Source of the DNA: Chitinophaga silvatica
GTDB lineage: Bacteria > Bacteroidota > Bacteroidia > Chitinophagales > Chitinophagaceae
Direction: 5' to 3'
Assembly: GCF_003419895.1 (NCBI RefSeq)
Contig: NZ_QPMM01000014.1
Coordinates: 62,001-126,000 of the forward strand
DNA length: 64,000 nt
This document shows, piece by piece, positions 52,625-61,917 of this stretch. The number at the start of each line of letters is the position of its first letter. The stretch's first letter is position 1. Position numbers and translations under genes: made by a program. The notes under the pieces are model-generated. The model had not been told where the DNA came from. It did not search any database and saw nothing but the letters and a program-made list of their open reading frames with translations.

Positions 52625-52632
52625 CAAAGATA
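52625..52632 (-). promoter_or_regulatory. -7 box of the riboswitch-controlled gene
   Basis: TATCTTTG on the minus strand fits TAnnTTTG and would start RNA near 52619, exactly at the 5' edge of the riboswitch. The rest of 52633-52897 is A+T-rich with no gene seen; it also carries the upstream region of the sigma factor on the plus strand. Confidence 0.6.
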
Positions 52633-52897
52633 CATAAAAGAGAAATTTTATGGTTGGTGCTTTCAGGGATCACTTAAAGAAGAGGACGTGATCAATTGTT
52701 AGTAAAGAAATAAAATCCAATATTTTTTACTTCTTTCTACCTTATTTAACTCTATTGCAGTTATCTAGTATATATTATTGTAATGCGATAAAAATGCAGT
52801 TATTTTTCCTAGTTTGTTAATAAATTAATAAAGTAACTATGATAAATGATATTTTTTTTGTTCTTTTATAGTCAATAAGTGAAAATTACCTGAAATA

Positions 52898-53506
52898 TTG
52901 AATATTGTAAATAAATATAATTTGTTGGGTGAGGCTCAAATAGTTGGCTTATTGAAGTCGGGAGATATTCAGGCTTTTGAAGCAATATACCTGCAGTACT
53001 GGCCCAAATTATATGGTTATGTTTATAATAGAACATCCAGCAAAGATGTTGCAGAGGAAATTGTACAGGAGGTGTTTTATGCATTGTGGCAAAAGCATGA
53101 AAAGTTAGAATTAACGCATACACTATCAGCTTATTTATTTGCAGCAATCCGGTATCAGTTATTAAACTATATAAGAAACAGCAAGGCACGTAAAACCTAT
53201 GCTACAGATTTTTATGAGTACCGCGAACAGCTTGCAGATAATTCAATTGAGGATGGAATAGAGGTTTATGACCTGAAGCAAGCCGTTGAAAAAGAGATAT
53301 CCCGCTTGCCTCTGAAATGTCAGCAGATCTTCAGAATGAGCCGGCAGGATCATTTGTCGATACAGGATATTGCCAACGTTTTAAATATATCACATAAAAC
53401 TGTAGAGAACCAGCTGACCAAAGCGCTCAGGCAACTGAGAGCCGCATTAAGGCATCAATTCCATTGGTTGTTATTGTTTTGTACTGAGCTGAAAAATTTT
53501 TTTTGA
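52898..53506 (+). CDS. ECF RNA polymerase sigma factor (FecI-like)
   Basis: About 202 residues. No in-frame ATG is available; TTG 52898 or TTG 52922/52925 must serve as start, which would keep its synthesis low. Sigma-70 region 2 (about 25-95, QAFEAIYLQYWPKLYGYVYN, DVAEEIVQEVFYALWQ) and region 4 (about 130-185, LPLKCQQIFRMSRQDHLSIQ and NISHKTVENQLTKALRQLR) are clear. It is paired with the FecR gene 56 bp downstream and should direct transcription of the STN-SusC operon when the outer-membrane receptor signals. Confidence 0.88.
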   Translation: MNIVNKYNLLGEAQIVGLLKSGDIQAFEAIYLQYWPKLYGYVYNRTSSKDVAEEIVQEVFYALWQKHEKLELTHTLSAYLFAAIRYQLLNYIRNSKARKTYATDFYEYREQLADNSIEDGIEVYDLKQAVEKEISRLPLKCQQIFRMSRQDHLSIQDIANVLNISHKTVENQLTKALRQLRAALRHQFHWLLLFCTELKNFF

Positions 53507-53562
53507 TTCGTGTAGGTGTTTGGGTTAGTTCAGGTTACTTCTTTTATATAAGATAATAACTG

Positions 53563-54516
53563 ATGGATCAACCAAATTTTAAACAACTGATTGATGATTA
53601 CCTGGCAGGCAAACTGGATGCTGCTACAGCATCGCAGCTGGAATCGTGGTTAGATACACTTGGGGATGCCACAGCATTTGAACAGCTAAACGAGAATGAA
53701 AAAGCACTGGCGAAGGCTATAGGGTATAATCGCTTACTTCATCGAATTCAGTCACGTAAAGGAAAAGTATTGGGCATCAACTGGAAATTCCTTGCAGCGG
53801 CAGCTATATTATCAGGAATGCTGGTATTCAGTCGTGAACTTTTAAATTTTTTAGTACCACATAGGATTATTACGCTTAATTGTGGGAATAATGAAAAGCG
53901 TAAACAATTATTATCTGATGGTTCTATTGTTTGGTTGAAAGGAAACAGTAAATTAATTTTTCCTTTAACTTTTGAATCAGATAAACGTGAAGTAACCATA
54001 GAAGGAGAGGGATTGTTTGAAATAGCTAGGGAAGCAGAACGACCATTTTATGTTAGGTCGGGTAAACTCACAACCAAAGTATTAGGCACAAGTTTTAGTA
54101 TAAAAACCAACGGTGATTCTGTAGCAGTTACACTACTAACCGGAAAGGTTATTGTAACAGGTCCGCAGTGCAATCCGATCACACTATTGCCTTCAGAACA
54201 GGCAGTTTATACTCCACAACAATCCTATATACGGCAAGAGCCTCAGGATAGTAGCTATGTACAGGCATTTATACAACATACCGAATATGAGATGGCATTT
54301 AATGATGCCAACCTGTCAACCATTTTACAACGAATAGAAAAGAAATTTGAGGTGACCATTCAACTTTCAGATCCGAACATTGCTTCAAATAAACTTACGG
54401 CGGATCTGACAGACCAGTCTTTACAACAAACGATAGGAATGATATGTCAGGCACTCAACCTGGATTTCAACCAAAAGGGGAAAACTATATTAATTAAACA
54501 AAAAAGTGGAAAATGA
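53563..54516 (+). CDS. FecR-family anti-sigma regulator
   Basis: 317 residues. A cytoplasmic N-terminal sigma-binding part (FKQLIDDYLAGKLDAATASQL), one membrane helix at about 74-95 (FLAAAAILSGMLVFSRELLNFL), the periplasmic FecR domain (LLSDGSIVWLKGNSKLIFP, REVTIEGEGLFEIAREAERP, GTSFSIKTNGDSVAVTLLTG) and a C-terminal DUF4974/STN-like domain (MAFNDANLSTILQRIEKKFEV). It holds the sigma factor until the STN domain of the SusC transporter signals through the periplasm. Confidence 0.9.
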   Translation: MDQPNFKQLIDDYLAGKLDAATASQLESWLDTLGDATAFEQLNENEKALAKAIGYNRLLHRIQSRKGKVLGINWKFLAAAAILSGMLVFSRELLNFLVPHRIITLNCGNNEKRKQLLSDGSIVWLKGNSKLIFPLTFESDKREVTIEGEGLFEIAREAERPFYVRSGKLTTKVLGTSFSIKTNGDSVAVTLLTGKVIVTGPQCNPITLLPSEQAVYTPQQSYIRQEPQDSSYVQAFIQHTEYEMAFNDANLSTILQRIEKKFEVTIQLSDPNIASNKLTADLTDQSLQQTIGMICQALNLDFNQKGKTILIKQKSGK

Positions 54517-54587
54517 AATGCTCAACCAAAATCAACGCTTATAACATGCAAACACAAATTCAGATGAAACAGACCAACTACAACTAA

Positions 54588-54659
54588 AAAAGCCGGAGGG
54601 GTGACAGCCCCGCCAGCTTATGTTGAACAACCCTGCTTATGTACCGCGTGACAGCGCGG
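54588..54659 (+). other. Twin hairpins with identical loops in the susC leader
   Basis: Two hairpins share the loop TGACAG: GGGG (54598-54601) / CCCC (54608-54611), extended by imperfect outer pairing to about 54588-54619, and CCGCG (54644-54648) / CGCGG (54655-54659). Between them GCTTATGT occurs twice (54616-54623, 54635-54642). They stand 50-120 nt upstream of the SusC start and are G+C-rich against an A+T-rich background. Confidence 0.55.
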
Positions 54660-54708
54660 AAGGGAATCCTTTGTCTAATTCTTCAGCAATCAAACAAAGT
54701 ACAAGGTT

Positions 54709-57700
54709 ATGCACCTAAAAGTAAAAACAAATGATTTCCTATCCAAATACAGGAAAGTAACCACCTTTTGCCTCGTAACAAGTATTCTGTGCGGCACTAC
54801 TTATCCCGTTTCTGCTAATGCTCAGGGCATTCTGGATAGGAAAATTTCTCTGCAGGCCGATGATATGAGCCTCAAAGGTGTGCTCAGTCAAATCCATAAT
54901 AAAACGGCCATTAAATTCGTATACAGCTCCAACCACATTGCACTCGATCGTAAGGTTTCTGCTTCTGCGAAAGAAGAAGAGTTGGGCAAAGTATTAGACA
55001 AATTATTAGCAGGCCTCGATATTGCCTTTGTCGTGAATGACGATTACATCGTTTTAAAAGAAAATTACAACACTATTAAATCTACTCCTGCTGCAACTGT
55101 TGCCGATGTTGTAGTAAAAGGAAAAATCCTTAATGAAGCTAATGAACCTTTTCCGGGTGTTACCATTGTTGAAAAAGGTACCACAAACGGAACTGCTACC
55201 GGTGCCGATGGCGGATTTTCACTAAAAGTAAAAGAGGGTGCTGTATTGGTTATAACTGCAATAGGTTATGAAGTTACGGAAGTTAAAGCCGCTGATGCAG
55301 GTATTATTAAATTAAAAGCTGCTGTAAAGCAGCTACAGGATATAGTGGTAACGGCTGCGGGAATAGCCAGACAGAAAACCAGTTTAGGCTATTCCGTTAG
55401 CACCGTTAATGCTGATAAATTGGCTCAGAAATCTGAACCCGATCCGGTAAGAGCCCTCACCGGAAAAGTTGCCGGTGTAAATATATCTTCAGCTGGTGGC
55501 GTGGCTGGTGGTGGTACCAACATTACCATCAGAGGTAATTCCTCTCTCAATGGTAACAACCAACCGCTATTTGTAGTTGATGGTGTGCCATTCGATAACT
55601 CGAGCTTCGCCAACGTAGGCTCCACAACCGTTGGGGGCGTTGGGGTTACAAATAGGGCATTCGATTTAGATCCTAACAACATACAATCAATGACGGTGCT
55701 GAAAGGGGCAGCAGCAGCTGCCCTCTACGGCTCCCGTGCTGCCAATGGAGCAATTATTATCACTACAAAAACAGGTAAGAAAAAAAGCCGCAAAGGAACT
55801 GAAATAACTTACAATACCGGGTATGCTGTTGAAACCGTTTCAGGCCTTCCTGAATACCAAACGAAATACGGACAAGGAACCAACAACGACTACCGCCAGG
55901 GCGTATATGCCTCATGGGGCCAGCCTTTTGAAGGTGTGGAAAGTATGTTGCCTACCCGCAAAACTATTCCTCATCAGCTTACCCGCCAGTTTTCTTCCGC
56001 AGTATTCCCTCAGTTTTATGAGGCCGATGGCGTTACTCCGATTCAGGTACCTTATAAATCGTATGCTAAAGAAAATGTAAAGAATTTCTTCAGACAAGGT
56101 AGTGTTTATGAAAACGCCATTTCCATTTCCTCCGGTAGCGAGAAAGGTAATTTCAATGCAGGCCTCTCCAATACTAAGAACCGTGGAGTAGTGCCGGGTA
56201 ATGATATAGATCGTACGTCCATTAACGTTGGCGGCAATATTAAACTGGATAATAAGTTCTATGCAAGCGGATCTATCAATTATGTGATCATCAGGCAGAA
56301 AACACCACCAATAGGTGGACTCACCAGCTCTATTATGTCTACCCTCATGTACGTGCCTACCAGCTACGATCTGACAAACTATCCCTATGAGAACCCAATC
56401 GATGGTAGTAACGTTTACGATTATACAGGGGTTGACAATCCTTACTGGTCGGTGAAACATAGTCCGGCTACCAGTGCAGTAGACCGGTACTACGGCAATC
56501 TGGTATTAGGCTTCGATCCGTTACCCTGGCTGAATATTCAGAATACTGTTGGGTTTAATGCATATACCGACAGAAGGGTAAGTGTGAGAGGGAAAGGAAG
56601 TTCGTCTTATCCTAATGGTAGTATAACTACAGATAATATATACAGACAGGAGTTGGATAACACCTTATTAGCTACTGTCACTAAATCCATTACTCCCGAC
56701 TGGAATCTTAAAGTGATCCTGGGAAATAATGTGAATCAACGACTCACCGACCGTAAGGCTTTCTACGGTGATAATATTATTGTTGCAGATTTGATAGATA
56801 TCAACAATACCAGTTCCATTACACCAATTCAATTGATCAATAATAGAAATCAGCTAAAACAGCGCTACTATGCATTTTTTACTGATATCACACTCGATTA
56901 TAAAAATTATGCCTCTATAAACCTGGTAGGTAGAAACGATGTTTCCTCTACTTTACCAGCCAATAACCGAAGCTACTTTTATGGTGGTATCAATGGTTCT
57001 CTTATCTTTTCAGAAGCACTCAATTTATCTAAAGAAGTACTCAATTTTGGTAAGATTCGCGCGGGCTACACCAAAGTGGGTAATGAGGCTTCTCCGTATC
57101 AAACACAAAACTTTTACCAGATCAATCCTATACTGGGAAGTAATTCGAGCCCTGGAAATGTTGGTCTGCCATTTACTCCGGCTGGAGGCACTACTTATAA
57201 TATTGTTACGCAGGCTAATCTGCTCACCAATGCCAACCTCAAACCTGAATTTATTACAGAGCTGGAGGTGGGAACAGAATTACAATTCTTCCAAAATCGA
57301 ATAGGCCTCGATTTTACCTGGTATAATAAGAAAAGTACTTCTCAGATTTTTGAAGTAACTGCGGCTCCTTCTTCGGGTTATCTTACTCAGATCTTAAATC
57401 TGGGAGAGGCCACTAATAAAGGGATTGAAATCGGATTAACAGGAGCTCCTTTGAGAAGCAATACTGGCCTGAGCTGGGATATTAATGCCAACTTTACCCG
57501 TAACCGGAATATCATTCAGAATTTAGGTGGATACGAACGTTTTAGCTACGGCGGTACGAACGGTACCAGCAGTGTGCATATTGTCGGACAACCATATGGT
57601 TTAATTCAGGGAACAGCTTATGCAAGGGATAATGAAGGTAATGTACTGATAGATCCTAATACCGGTAAACCACTGATTGCTGGCTCATTAAAACCTATTG

Positions 57701-58290
57701 GGAATCCAAATCCCGACTTCATCTTCGGAATAACCAATAGCTTTCATTTCAAAAATATTTCGTTAAACATCTTGTTCGACTGGAAACAGGGTGGGCAACT
57801 ATTCTCCCGTACAGTAGCAGAAATGCTTTCAAGAGGAGTAACAAGAGATATGGAGAACCGCGAATTTGCAATTGTGTCACCAGGTGTACTGGGAGATATC
57901 AATACTCAAACTCCTTTGCTCGATGATAAAGGAAATAAGATTCCAAACAATGTGGCTTTATCCTGGGAAGATCACTTCTTCAGTAGTAGCATGGGCCCGG
58001 GAAATGGGGGTATAAACGAAGGTTCTGTATTTGATGCTACTGTTTTCAGATTGAGAGAGATCAGTTTGGGATATGAAATTCCAAAAAGTATCCTGGGTAA
58101 GACTCCATTTGGCGCCGCTACACTCTCATTTTCCGGACGTAACCTTTGGTATAAGGCGCCGAATTTTCCGAAATACACACATTTTGATCCGGAAGTCAGC
58201 TCTTTGGGAGTTGGTAATTCCCAGGGGTATGATAACCTGGCTGTACCAACCACCAAGCGCTTTGGTCTGAATTTGAAATGTTCTTTCTGA
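54709..58290 (+). CDS. SusC-like TonB-dependent transporter with STN signalling domain
   Basis: 1193 residues. After the signal peptide (ending VSANAQ) comes an STN domain (about 45-125, ISLQADDMSLKGVLSQI, FVYSSNHIALDRKVS), then a CarboxypepD_reg-like domain (VKGKILNEANEPFPGVTIVE), plug (VVTAAGIARQKTSLGYSV, ITIRGNSSL) and barrel ending in LNLKCSF. The STN domain talks to the FecR protein encoded upstream, making uptake self-inducing. With SusD, M20 and M14 genes after it, peptides are the likely cargo. Confidence 0.94.
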   Translation: MHLKVKTNDFLSKYRKVTTFCLVTSILCGTTYPVSANAQGILDRKISLQADDMSLKGVLSQIHNKTAIKFVYSSNHIALDRKVSASAKEEELGKVLDKLLAGLDIAFVVNDDYIVLKENYNTIKSTPAATVADVVVKGKILNEANEPFPGVTIVEKGTTNGTATGADGGFSLKVKEGAVLVITAIGYEVTEVKAADAGIIKLKAAVKQLQDIVVTAAGIARQKTSLGYSVSTVNADKLAQKSEPDPVRALTGKVAGVNISSAGGVAGGGTNITIRGNSSLNGNNQPLFVVDGVPFDNSSFANVGSTTVGGVGVTNRAFDLDPNNIQSMTVLKGAAAAALYGSRAANGAIIITTKTGKKKSRKGTEITYNTGYAVETVSGLPEYQTKYGQGTNNDYRQGVYASWGQPFEGVESMLPTRKTIPHQLTRQFSSAVFPQFYEADGVTPIQVPYKSYAKENVKNFFRQGSVYENAISISSGSEKGNFNAGLSNTKNRGVVPGNDIDRTSINVGGNIKLDNKFYASGSINYVIIRQKTPPIGGLTSSIMSTLMYVPTSYDLTNYPYENPIDGSNVYDYTGVDNPYWSVKHSPATSAVDRYYGNLVLGFDPLPWLNIQNTVGFNAYTDRRVSVRGKGSSSYPNGSITTDNIYRQELDNTLLATVTKSITPDWNLKVILGNNVNQRLTDRKAFYGDNIIVADLIDINNTSSITPIQLINNRNQLKQRYYAFFTDITLDYKNYASINLVGRNDVSSTLPANNRSYFYGGINGSLIFSEALNLSKEVLNFGKIRAGYTKVGNEASPYQTQNFYQINPILGSNSSPGNVGLPFTPAGGTTYNIVTQANLLTNANLKPEFITELEVGTELQFFQNRIGLDFTWYNKKSTSQIFEVTAAPSSGYLTQILNLGEATNKGIEIGLTGAPLRSNTGLSWDINANFTRNRNIIQNLGGYERFSYGGTNGTSSVHIVGQPYGLIQGTAYARDNEGNVLIDPNTGKPLIAGSLKPIGNPNPDFIFGITNSFHFKNISLNILFDWKQGGQLFSRTVAEMLSRGVTRDMENREFAIVSPGVLGDINTQTPLLDDKGNKIPNNVALSWEDHFFSSSMGPGNGGINEGSVFDATVFRLREISLGYEIPKSILGKTPFGAATLSFSGRNLWYKAPNFPKYTHFDPEVSSLGVGNSQGYDNLAVPTTKRFGLNLKCSF

Positions 58291-58307
58291 TCTGTAAAAC
58301 TACTTGT

Positions 58308-59918
58308 ATGAAATCTTTATTTTATTCAGTATACACCATTGGGTTAGCAGGCCTACTAAGCCTGGCAGCTTGCAGCAAGTTTGTAGATATAAATACAGAT
58401 CCTAATAACCCGGTGACTGCCCAATTGCCATTGCTATTGCCTTCTACCCAGGTGTCACTCGCCGCTAATATGTATCAGCTTAATAGTGGCACTGCAACGT
58501 TTATGCAATACACCGTCTTTTCTTCCGGCCTGAGTCGGCTGCAACAACAGGGTACAAGTTTCGATGATTCGTGGAATGGCTTTTATACGCAAACACTGAA
58601 CGATCTGGAAGCGGTAATACTGGCAGGTACTGCTCAGGAACAATGGGGATATACAGCTGTCGCAAAGCTGGAAAAAGCATATCTGATCAGTATAATGGTA
58701 GATATGTGGGGAGATATTCCTTACAGTGAAACACAACAAGGGCAAAAGAATGTTAGCCCAAAGTTCGAAAAGGGGGAAGGTATATACGAATCAGTTTTCA
58801 CTACAATAGAATCGGGAATTGCTGATATTAATAAAGTAACGGCAACAACGCTGGTACCGGCAACTTCTGATCTTATTTATAGTGGCAACAAATCTGCCTG
58901 GTTAGGAATGGCTAATTCTTTAAAGCTGAAGTTATTTAATCAGGTGCGTTTGGTTAATCCGGCTCGTTCGGCAGATACAATCAAATCCCTGATAAAAAAT
59001 GCGGGGCAGTTAATTGGTGGTACTACAAATTCAAATTCACTTGATTTTACCTTTAGGTTCGGACCCGGGCAAAACCCCAATAACCGTCATCCCTGGCACA
59101 GAGCCGAGTATCAGGGTAGTAAAACATTCTACCAAAGTCAATCTTTTATCGATCTGCTATTCAATAACGATGATCCAAGATTGAGGTATTTCATATTCAG
59201 GCAAAATGCAACTGCCGGGCTAAATAATAGTAATAACAGTAATGGCTATTATGGCAGAAATCCCGGTGATGGAACCGCAGCGCCGGCAGATTTGAACCGT
59301 AGATCTACTTTTGGAATTTATCCGGCTGGTGGCTTATATGATAATGCTCCTATCAATAATATTCCAGCTACCAATCTATTCCTGACCAATACAGGTGCAA
59401 CCGGCAGCCTGAAAGTAGTTGGACCAACAGACGGTAATGGTGCTGGTCTGATGCCATTCATTACAAATGCAATGGTTAAGTTTATTCGTGCTGAAGCCGT
59501 GCTCACACTAAATACCGGTGAAGATGCCCGCCAATTGTTGAAAGAGGGGATCATTGCAAATCTGACAAGTGTTAGCACTTATGCCCAGGGAAATGGAGGT
59601 CAGGCACTTGCTACCGCTGCTATTTCAACATTCGCAGAAGGCATTGCACTGAAATTTGATGCTGCTACTGTTAATGGCAAGTTGGATATACTTATTACCC
59701 AAAAGTATATTGCTCAATTCGGAAATGGAATGGAAGCCTATACAGATTACAGGCGTACAGGTTTGCCGACTCTCAGACCACCATTATCGCCATTGAATGT
59801 ATTTCCATTGCGACTTTATTATTCTGAAACAGAGCTGATTGCCAATACCAGTTTAGGTAATAATGCTGCAAGCATGCAGGTGGCACAACAAACAACACCA
59901 GTTTTTTGGGATAAATAA
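58308..59918 (+). CDS. SusD-like lipoprotein (SusD-like_2 type)
   Basis: 536 residues from ATG 58308; an earlier in-frame ATG at 58278 lies in the SusC 3' end. Lipobox LAAC (Cys22), then KFVDINTDPNNPVTAQLPLL, which marks the SusD_2 branch often found with peptidase or non-glycan SusC systems. Also AKLEKAYLISIMVDMWGDIPYSE, KSAWLGMANSLKLKLFNQVR, EAVLTLNTGEDARQLLKEG and YTDYRRTGLPTL. It should bind cargo at the surface and lid the SusC barrel. Confidence 0.92.
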   Translation: MKSLFYSVYTIGLAGLLSLAACSKFVDINTDPNNPVTAQLPLLLPSTQVSLAANMYQLNSGTATFMQYTVFSSGLSRLQQQGTSFDDSWNGFYTQTLNDLEAVILAGTAQEQWGYTAVAKLEKAYLISIMVDMWGDIPYSETQQGQKNVSPKFEKGEGIYESVFTTIESGIADINKVTATTLVPATSDLIYSGNKSAWLGMANSLKLKLFNQVRLVNPARSADTIKSLIKNAGQLIGGTTNSNSLDFTFRFGPGQNPNNRHPWHRAEYQGSKTFYQSQSFIDLLFNNDDPRLRYFIFRQNATAGLNNSNNSNGYYGRNPGDGTAAPADLNRRSTFGIYPAGGLYDNAPINNIPATNLFLTNTGATGSLKVVGPTDGNGAGLMPFITNAMVKFIRAEAVLTLNTGEDARQLLKEGIIANLTSVSTYAQGNGGQALATAAISTFAEGIALKFDAATVNGKLDILITQKYIAQFGNGMEAYTDYRRTGLPTLRPPLSPLNVFPLRLYYSETELIANTSLGNNAASMQVAQQTTPVFWDK

Positions 59919-59940
59919 TGATTGATTAAAAAATATTATT

Positions 59941-60561
59941 ATGAGACGCTTTATTATAGCTTTAGGATTGATGGTATTTCTGGCGGCTGCATGTAAGAAG
60001 GTGACCTACGAATGGCAGAATTATACTTATACCGCTGTTCCAATCGTAACAATCGACACTACTAAAACAGCTTTACCAACTAAACAAACCGGTAAGGTAG
60101 CTTTCTTTAATCTGAATGATCCTAACCTGGCCAGCCAGGAGTTTGCATTTACTTTATCCTGGGAAGGTTTCGGGAAGGAGACGGTTAAGTCAATAGAGGT
60201 TTATGCCAGCTACAATAAGGCAGAAGCCAGTGTTCCTGCCTATCCGCTGGTTATCTCTTCTCCTGGTAATCAATATCCGAATATTGCGCAATTCCCATTG
60301 CCAAGTATTGTAGGTAGTAATGACCACCTGTTTGAAACGGTAACAGATTTTCCAAAATCATATCATTTCACTGCCACAGAGCTGGCAGCTATGAACCATG
60401 TAAACCTTACCAGTGTGGCCGTGAATGATTACTTTCTATTTAAATTTATCTTGAATTTGACAGACGGTCGTAGAATTGTTACTTTTTTTAATAACATTTG
60501 TGATGAGGCCAGGGGGGAACCTGGGGACTGCCGCGTTGGAGTGAGATTTAAAAAACAATGA
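59941..60561 (+). CDS. PUL-type surface lipoprotein of unknown ligand
   Basis: 206 residues, lipobox AAAC (Cys18). The mature part is beta-rich (TGKVAFFNLNDPNLASQEFAF, TVKSIEVYASYNK, FLFKFILNLTDGRRIV), as in the accessory ligand-binding lipoproteins that follow SusD. Two Cys near the C-terminus (NICDEARGEPGDC) may form a disulphide. It lies 22 bp after SusD and 36 bp before the M20 peptidase, so it is in the same operon. Confidence 0.75.
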   Translation: MRRFIIALGLMVFLAAACKKVTYEWQNYTYTAVPIVTIDTTKTALPTKQTGKVAFFNLNDPNLASQEFAFTLSWEGFGKETVKSIEVYASYNKAEASVPAYPLVISSPGNQYPNIAQFPLPSIVGSNDHLFETVTDFPKSYHFTATELAAMNHVNLTSVAVNDYFLFKFILNLTDGRRIVTFFNNICDEARGEPGDCRVGVRFKKQ

Positions 60562-60597
60562 GCAGCCAACTTTAACAACAAGATCTAAACGAGAAAC

Positions 60598-61896
60598 ATG
60601 AGGCCAATTGTATCACCATTACTTTTTGCTACGGTATTCCTATGTAGCAGTACGGGAGCCTACTCCCAGAAAAAGGGAAAAACAGATTATGCAAGTGAAA
60701 TAAAAGTGCTGGCAGAAAAACCGATAGTGAAAAAAGCTTTCCAGACGATTGTTGACCTGGATCCACAAACTTTAAAGCAGCATATAATGCTTACTCAGAT
60801 TCCTGCTCCACCATTTAAAGAGCAGGAGAGAGCTGCGAAATTCGCTGCGCTCCTGAAAGAAGCAGGGGCCGACAGTGTGTGGATCGATAATGTAGGGAAT
60901 GTAATTGCCAAACGTAAGGGTAAAAGCGGAAAGAAAACTGTTGTAATTGAAGGACATCTGGATACTGTTTTTCCTGAAGGAACAGACGTTACTGTAGTAC
61001 AAAAAGGTGATACACTTTATGCTCCGGGGATTATTGATGATACCCGTGCATTGGCCGGTATATGGACTATTTTAACCACGTTAGAGAAAAATGGAATTGA
61101 AACGGATGCTGATGTTTTGTTTTGTGGGGTTGTGGGAGAAGAAGGATTGGGTGATCTCAGAGGAGTGAAAAACCTCCTCAGTGAACATGGTCCGGGCCCT
61201 ATCAGCAGCTATATTGCCATTGATGGTTGGAATATCTCACGCGTTACTCACAGAGGCTTGGGGTCTAAAAGATATAAGGTTTTATTCAAGGGCCCCGGTG
61301 GTCATTCATTTGGGGCGTTTGGCCTGGCAAACCCACATGCTGCCTTAGGCAGAACTATTCATTACTGGGATGAAAGTGCTGATGCTTTTTCACGTATGCC
61401 CGGCGAGAGGGTTACTTACAATGTTGGGGTAATAGGAGGAGGAACTTCCGTAAATGCTATTCCTTTCGAATCATGGATGGAAGTAGATATGCGTTCTGAA
61501 AGCCCGGAAAGATTAAAGGGAATGGATGAATTGCTCCAGGCTGCAGCAAGGAAGGCATTGGATGAAGAGAATAAAATAAAACGCTCGGGAGCCGATCTTA
61601 CCCTTAAGATTGAATTGATAGGAGATCGGCCTTCCGGGATGTTGGATAGTAGCTTGCCGCTGATTCAGAGAGCTAAGGAAGCTGTTAAGTTTTTAGGAAC
61701 AGAACCCGTATTGGCTGGTGGTTCCACCAATTCCAATATTCCTATTTCCCTGGGCATTCCTGCTGTTACAATAGGTAGTGGAGGCAAGGGCGCTAATGAA
61801 CATGCATTAAATGAGTGGTGGATAAACGATAAAGGCTATTTAGCAATCCAAAGAGCCTTACTGCTTCTGTTGGCAGAATCAGGCATCGCTAAGTAA
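60598..61896 (+). CDS. Secreted M20-family metallopeptidase (PepT/aminoacylase-like)
   Basis: 432 residues with signal peptide (SPLLFATVFLCSSTGAYSQ). M20 di-zinc site: His in VVIEGHLDTVFP, bridging Asp in GIIDDTRALAG, the Glu-Glu pair in GVVGEEGLGD, Asp in AIDGW and His in GANEHALNEWW. A dimerisation (lid) domain is inserted at about 225-340. It should trim small peptides or acylated amino acids in the periplasm, feeding on cargo brought in by the SusC/SusD pair. Confidence 0.88.
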   Translation: MRPIVSPLLFATVFLCSSTGAYSQKKGKTDYASEIKVLAEKPIVKKAFQTIVDLDPQTLKQHIMLTQIPAPPFKEQERAAKFAALLKEAGADSVWIDNVGNVIAKRKGKSGKKTVVIEGHLDTVFPEGTDVTVVQKGDTLYAPGIIDDTRALAGIWTILTTLEKNGIETDADVLFCGVVGEEGLGDLRGVKNLLSEHGPGPISSYIAIDGWNISRVTHRGLGSKRYKVLFKGPGGHSFGAFGLANPHAALGRTIHYWDESADAFSRMPGERVTYNVGVIGGGTSVNAIPFESWMEVDMRSESPERLKGMDELLQAAARKALDEENKIKRSGADLTLKIELIGDRPSGMLDSSLPLIQRAKEAVKFLGTEPVLAGGSTNSNIPISLGIPAVTIGSGGKGANEHALNEWWINDKGYLAIQRALLLLLAESGIAK

Positions 61897-61917
61897 AGAT
61901 CAACCTAAAAATAGCTT

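Noticed and set aside
52524..52673. 50-codon N-terminal extension of the flavoenzyme frame
   Set aside because: These codons coincide with the TPP riboswitch and its promoter, so they are not translated as part of the enzyme.
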